From positions 1-36,516 of the forward strand of contig JAJRVU010000219.1 in the NCBI GenBank assembly GCA_024277145.1: a stretch of DNA of 36,516 nucleotides, given 5' to 3'. The stretch comes from Planctomycetota bacterium. GTDB lineage: Bacteria; Planctomycetota; Planctomycetia; Planctomycetales; Planctomycetaceae. The notes below the pieces were generated by a model, which searched no databases, had not been told where the DNA came from, and saw only the letters and a list, made by a program, of their open reading frames with translations. This document shows positions 33,964 to 36,516 of the stretch, piece by piece (positions within the stretch are counted from its first letter, which is position 1; each line of letters starts with the position of its first letter). The position numbers were made by a program, and so were the translations under genes.

Positions 33964-36516
33964 ATGAATAAATCAATTGATAAACCACTGAGAAATTCTT
34001 TCCTCTTTCTTATATTCACACTTTTTATATCAGCAAATCTGGTTTTTGCTGACAATGAAGAAGATTCGGACGAAGAAGTCATCGTAAAACCCGCCAAGGT
34101 GGAACTGGGACGACCCGTCAGTTTTGGTAAAGATATCCTGCCGATATTCAAAGCCAAATGCCTTGCCTGTCATAGTTCTTCAGAAGCAGAATCCGAAGTG
34201 AATCTGGAATCGCTCGAAACAATTAAAAAAGGTGGTGACAGTGGCGAACTCTTCGTCGTTAAAGATCCTGAGAAAAGTTTGCTTTATCAAGTCGTCACCC
34301 GAAATGCAGATTCACCCATGCCTCCGTTACCGAACGAAGCGGAAGCAACCATATTGACTCCTAAGGAAGTTGGGTTGATTCGTCAGTGGATTTTAGAAGG
34401 GGCGAAAGCTGATCCGAAAGGAATGAGTCGTAAAATTAATTGGCGACCAGTACCTGCGCAAGTGAAATCAATTTATAGTCTGGACATAAGTAACGAAGGA
34501 CGATTTGTTGCGTATGGTCGTGCCAACCAGATCTATGTTCAGGATTTGTTGTCGAGCGAACAGTCATTCAAATTATTAGACCCGAATCTGGCTGGTATCA
34601 AATATCATGATAAATCAATGTATCCCGGAGGGGCAGCCCATCGTGATTCCGTTTACTCCCTTTCATTCAGTGACGATGGTCAGTGGCTTGCTTCAGGGGG
34701 ATACCGTGTGGTGAAACTCTGGAAACGGTCTGCAAAAGCTCCTAATCATTCCGTGAAAACAGATCAACAGATTGTAAAGTCGGCTATTACTTCTGATGGA
34801 ACAATCCTGGCCGAAGCAGGAGCTGACCATGTGATTCGTCTGCGACAACTTTCTGATGGGAAAGTAATAAAGGAATTAAAGGGACATACTGATCTGGTGA
34901 CAGGAATTCAAATTCGTTCACTTTCTGCAGATTCCTTGAATGCAGACGTCTCGAAAAAACTGGCTGCATTGGAACTGGTTTCAGTCTCAAAAGATCAAAC
35001 AATTAAAGTTTGGAACCTGACAGATGGCTCTTTAAAATATTCGTTGAAAACTCCGTCTATTCTCAACGCTGTCTTGTTTAATAAAGATGGTTCACAAATC
35101 CTGACAGCAGGTATTGATTCTGTTATCCGACTCTGGAAAAATGATCCTAAACTTTATCAGGATGATTCCAAACCGGGTAAACCAGTATTAGAAATCAAAG
35201 GGCATTCCAAATCTGTCACTTCATTGGCTTTGGTGGAAAGTACAGGAACACAGATCGTTTCAGGGAGCGAAGATGGAACCGTTCGTCTCTGGAATCTTGC
35301 AGATGGCAAAGAATTGAAAAATCTGAATCATCAATCTTCTGTTATCTCAGTTGCTGTCAGTTCAGAAGGAAAACGAATTGCATCATCGGGTGGAAACATT
35401 GTTCGATTATGGAATCTGGCTGACGGAAAACAGGTTGCAGAATTAAAAGGTGATCAGAATTTACAAATTAAATTGAAAAAAACAGAAGATGAAGTAACGG
35501 TTGCCAAGCAACAGGTGGCTCATCTGACTTCAATTGTGAAAGCAAGAGAAAAAGATGTGAAAGATCGTGTGGAAACAATCAAGAAATCAAAAACTCGAAA
35601 AATAGAGACTGCAAAAAAACTGAAAGAAGCTAAAACAAAAGAAAAAACAGAAGCGGATTCGCTGGAAAAAGTTAAAAAAGAAGCCCCTCAGGCTGATAAG
35701 GAAAAGAAAAAAATCACCGAAGAAGAAAAGAAAGCTGCGAAAAAGAAAGAAGATGACTTCAAGAAAAAGCTGGCTGATGCTGAGAAAAAATATACAGCAG
35801 CAAAAGATGCTTTGGATAAAGCAATTCTTTCTGAGAAAAGTGCAGTCCGAGCGATTTCGCTGAATGAAAAATCTCTGGTAGGTGCCAAAAAACGATTGGA
35901 ATTGGCCAAGGCAAATGAAAAAACGGGAACGGAATATCAAAAAACTCTTGAAACCAGTCAGCAAACTGCTCAGAAATTATTTACCGAAAGCATTAAAAAT
36001 TCTTCAACGCTTCAATTTTCAGCCAACGGGAAAACTCTTGTAACATCAGGAGATTTAACCGTTATTCAGTTATGGTATTCAGAGAATGGCATCTTTGTTG
36101 ATTCTTTCTCTGCGCATTCAAAGCCGATTACCCAGGCACAAATTCTTGCTGATGGCAGGATCGTTTCTGTCTCTCAGGATCAGAATGTTTTCATCTGGAA
36201 TTCAATTCCTAAATGGGAATATGCAGGAGTGATCGGGCCCAATTCTGAAAAACCTCTTGATGTCGGACAATCTCAACTGGTGAGCCGGGTGATGGCTGTC
36301 GATTTTAGCAGTGACGGTAAATTGCTTGTCACCGGAGGAGGGGCTCCTTCCCGAAATGGTGAATTGAAAATTTGGAATGTCTCAAACAGGAAACTGATTC
36401 GAACAATTGAAAAAGCTCATACGGATACCGTGATGGGCGTTGAATTTTCTTATGACGGGAAAAAACTCGCTTCTGCTTCTGCAGACAAGTTCGTCAAAGT
36501 TTTTGAAACATCAACC
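33964..36516 (+). CDS. Planctomycete cytochrome-WD40 protein with coiled-coil insertion (3' end outside window)
   Basis: 851 codons, open at the window edge. A signal peptide (about 1-29, FTLFISANLVFA) precedes a PSCyt1 domain: VSFGKDILPIFKAKCLACHS with CX2CH (C66, C69, H70), then the MPPLP turn, the probable distal Met loop. From about 160 a WD40 propeller starts (blade ends such as VVKLWKRS, TIKVWNLTDG, VIRLWKND, TVRLWNLADG). Between blades, about residues 500-678, a highly charged coiled coil rich in Lys/Glu/Ala is inserted, after which WD repeats resume (VIQLWYSENG, ELKIWNVSN). It forms a cluster with the two preceding genes (73 bp gap). Electron transfer plus protein docking is inferred. 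Confidence 0.85.
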   Translation, partial: MNKSIDKPLRNSFLFLIFTLFISANLVFADNEEDSDEEVIVKPAKVELGRPVSFGKDILPIFKAKCLACHSSSEAESEVNLESLETIKKGGDSGELFVVKDPEKSLLYQVVTRNADSPMPPLPNEAEATILTPKEVGLIRQWILEGAKADPKGMSRKINWRPVPAQVKSIYSLDISNEGRFVAYGRANQIYVQDLLSSEQSFKLLDPNLAGIKYHDKSMYPGGAAHRDSVYSLSFSDDGQWLASGGYRVVKLWKRSAKAPNHSVKTDQQIVKSAITSDGTILAEAGADHVIRLRQLSDGKVIKELKGHTDLVTGIQIRSLSADSLNADVSKKLAALELVSVSKDQTIKVWNLTDGSLKYSLKTPSILNAVLFNKDGSQILTAGIDSVIRLWKNDPKLYQDDSKPGKPVLEIKGHSKSVTSLALVESTGTQIVSGSEDGTVRLWNLADGKELKNLNHQSSVISVAVSSEGKRIASSGGNIVRLWNLADGKQVAELKGDQNLQIKLKKTEDEVTVAKQQVAHLTSIVKAREKDVKDRVETIKKSKTRKIETAKKLKEAKTKEKTEADSLEKVKKEAPQADKEKKKITEEEKKAAKKKEDDFKKKLADAEKKYTAAKDALDKAILSEKSAVRAISLNEKSLVGAKKRLELAKANEKTGTEYQKTLETSQQTAQKLFTESIKNSSTLQFSANGKTLVTSGDLTVIQLWYSENGIFVDSFSAHSKPITQAQILADGRIVSVSQDQNVFIWNSIPKWEYAGVIGPNSEKPLDVGQSQLVSRVMAVDFSSDGKLLVTGGGAPSRNGELKIWNVSNRKLIRTIEKAHTDTVMGVEFSYDGKKLASASADKFVKVFETST

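Noticed and set aside
35587-35964. Minus-strand ORFs opposite the coiled coil of the WD40 protein
   Set aside because: They are Phe/Ser/Leu-rich shadows produced by the complement of AAA/GAA-rich codons.

Overview
The window looks like chromosomal DNA of a marine-type planctomycete with a fairly AT-rich genome. The lineage call rests on several planctomycete families: a DUF1549/DUF1553 (PSD1) protein with a cytochrome-like motif, a planctomycete-cytochrome/WD40 protein, a large pre-peptidase-like envelope protein, a DUF5117-type zinc metalloprotease, small membrane-anchored leucine-rich-repeat proteins and a Tat-exported DUF3500-like protein. No rRNA, tRNA, CRISPR array or intact mobile element was found.

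Left part (1-7200), accessory in character. A DUF1778/GNAT toxin-antitoxin pair has a promoter embedded in repeated half-sites. On the minus strand follow an LRR membrane protein, a GH33-type sialidase, a small unknown protein, a second LRR protein, a universal stress protein and an AGCS sodium:amino-acid symporter with a very long N-terminal extension.

Middle (7570-13775), the clearest functional unit. A SUF iron-sulfur operon on the plus strand runs sufR-like repressor, nuoB, sufC, sufB, sufD, then a Rieske-MIP18 (SufT-like) fusion. A promoter with a perfect palindrome over its -10 box lies in front of sufR. A lone complex I subunit NuoB sits between regulator and scaffold genes, and no cysteine desulfurase or SufE/SufU gene is present here.

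Next (14178-20206), plus-strand genes of mixed function: DUF3500-like, a sugar-phosphate isomerase/epimerase-like TIM barrel, an HTH-PtsN (EIIA) fusion, an alpha/beta hydrolase with an altered catalytic-His position, a LmbE/PIG-L deacetylase and a PP2C phosphatase. A frameshifted IS1595-like transposase remnant, an AT-rich GH5 glycosidase and a long gene-poor gap (20207-22602) form a possible acquired islet. A zinc metalloprotease, a strong terminator, an orphan LRR C-terminal fragment and a minus-strand ribBA follow.

Right end (27270-36516): a perfect palindrome, a promoter and a potentially folded leader precede a three-gene envelope cluster. Its members are a PSD1 cytochrome-like gene split by one in-frame TAA, a 1187-residue beta-domain protein with two coiled-coil blocks, and a signal-peptide/CxxCH/WD40 protein with a coiled coil between blades that runs off the window. 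The most interesting items are the SUF operon contents, the paired coiled-coil insertions and split first gene of the right-hand cluster, and the structured DNA/RNA between ribBA and that cluster. All function calls are from reading the sequence; no database search was possible.
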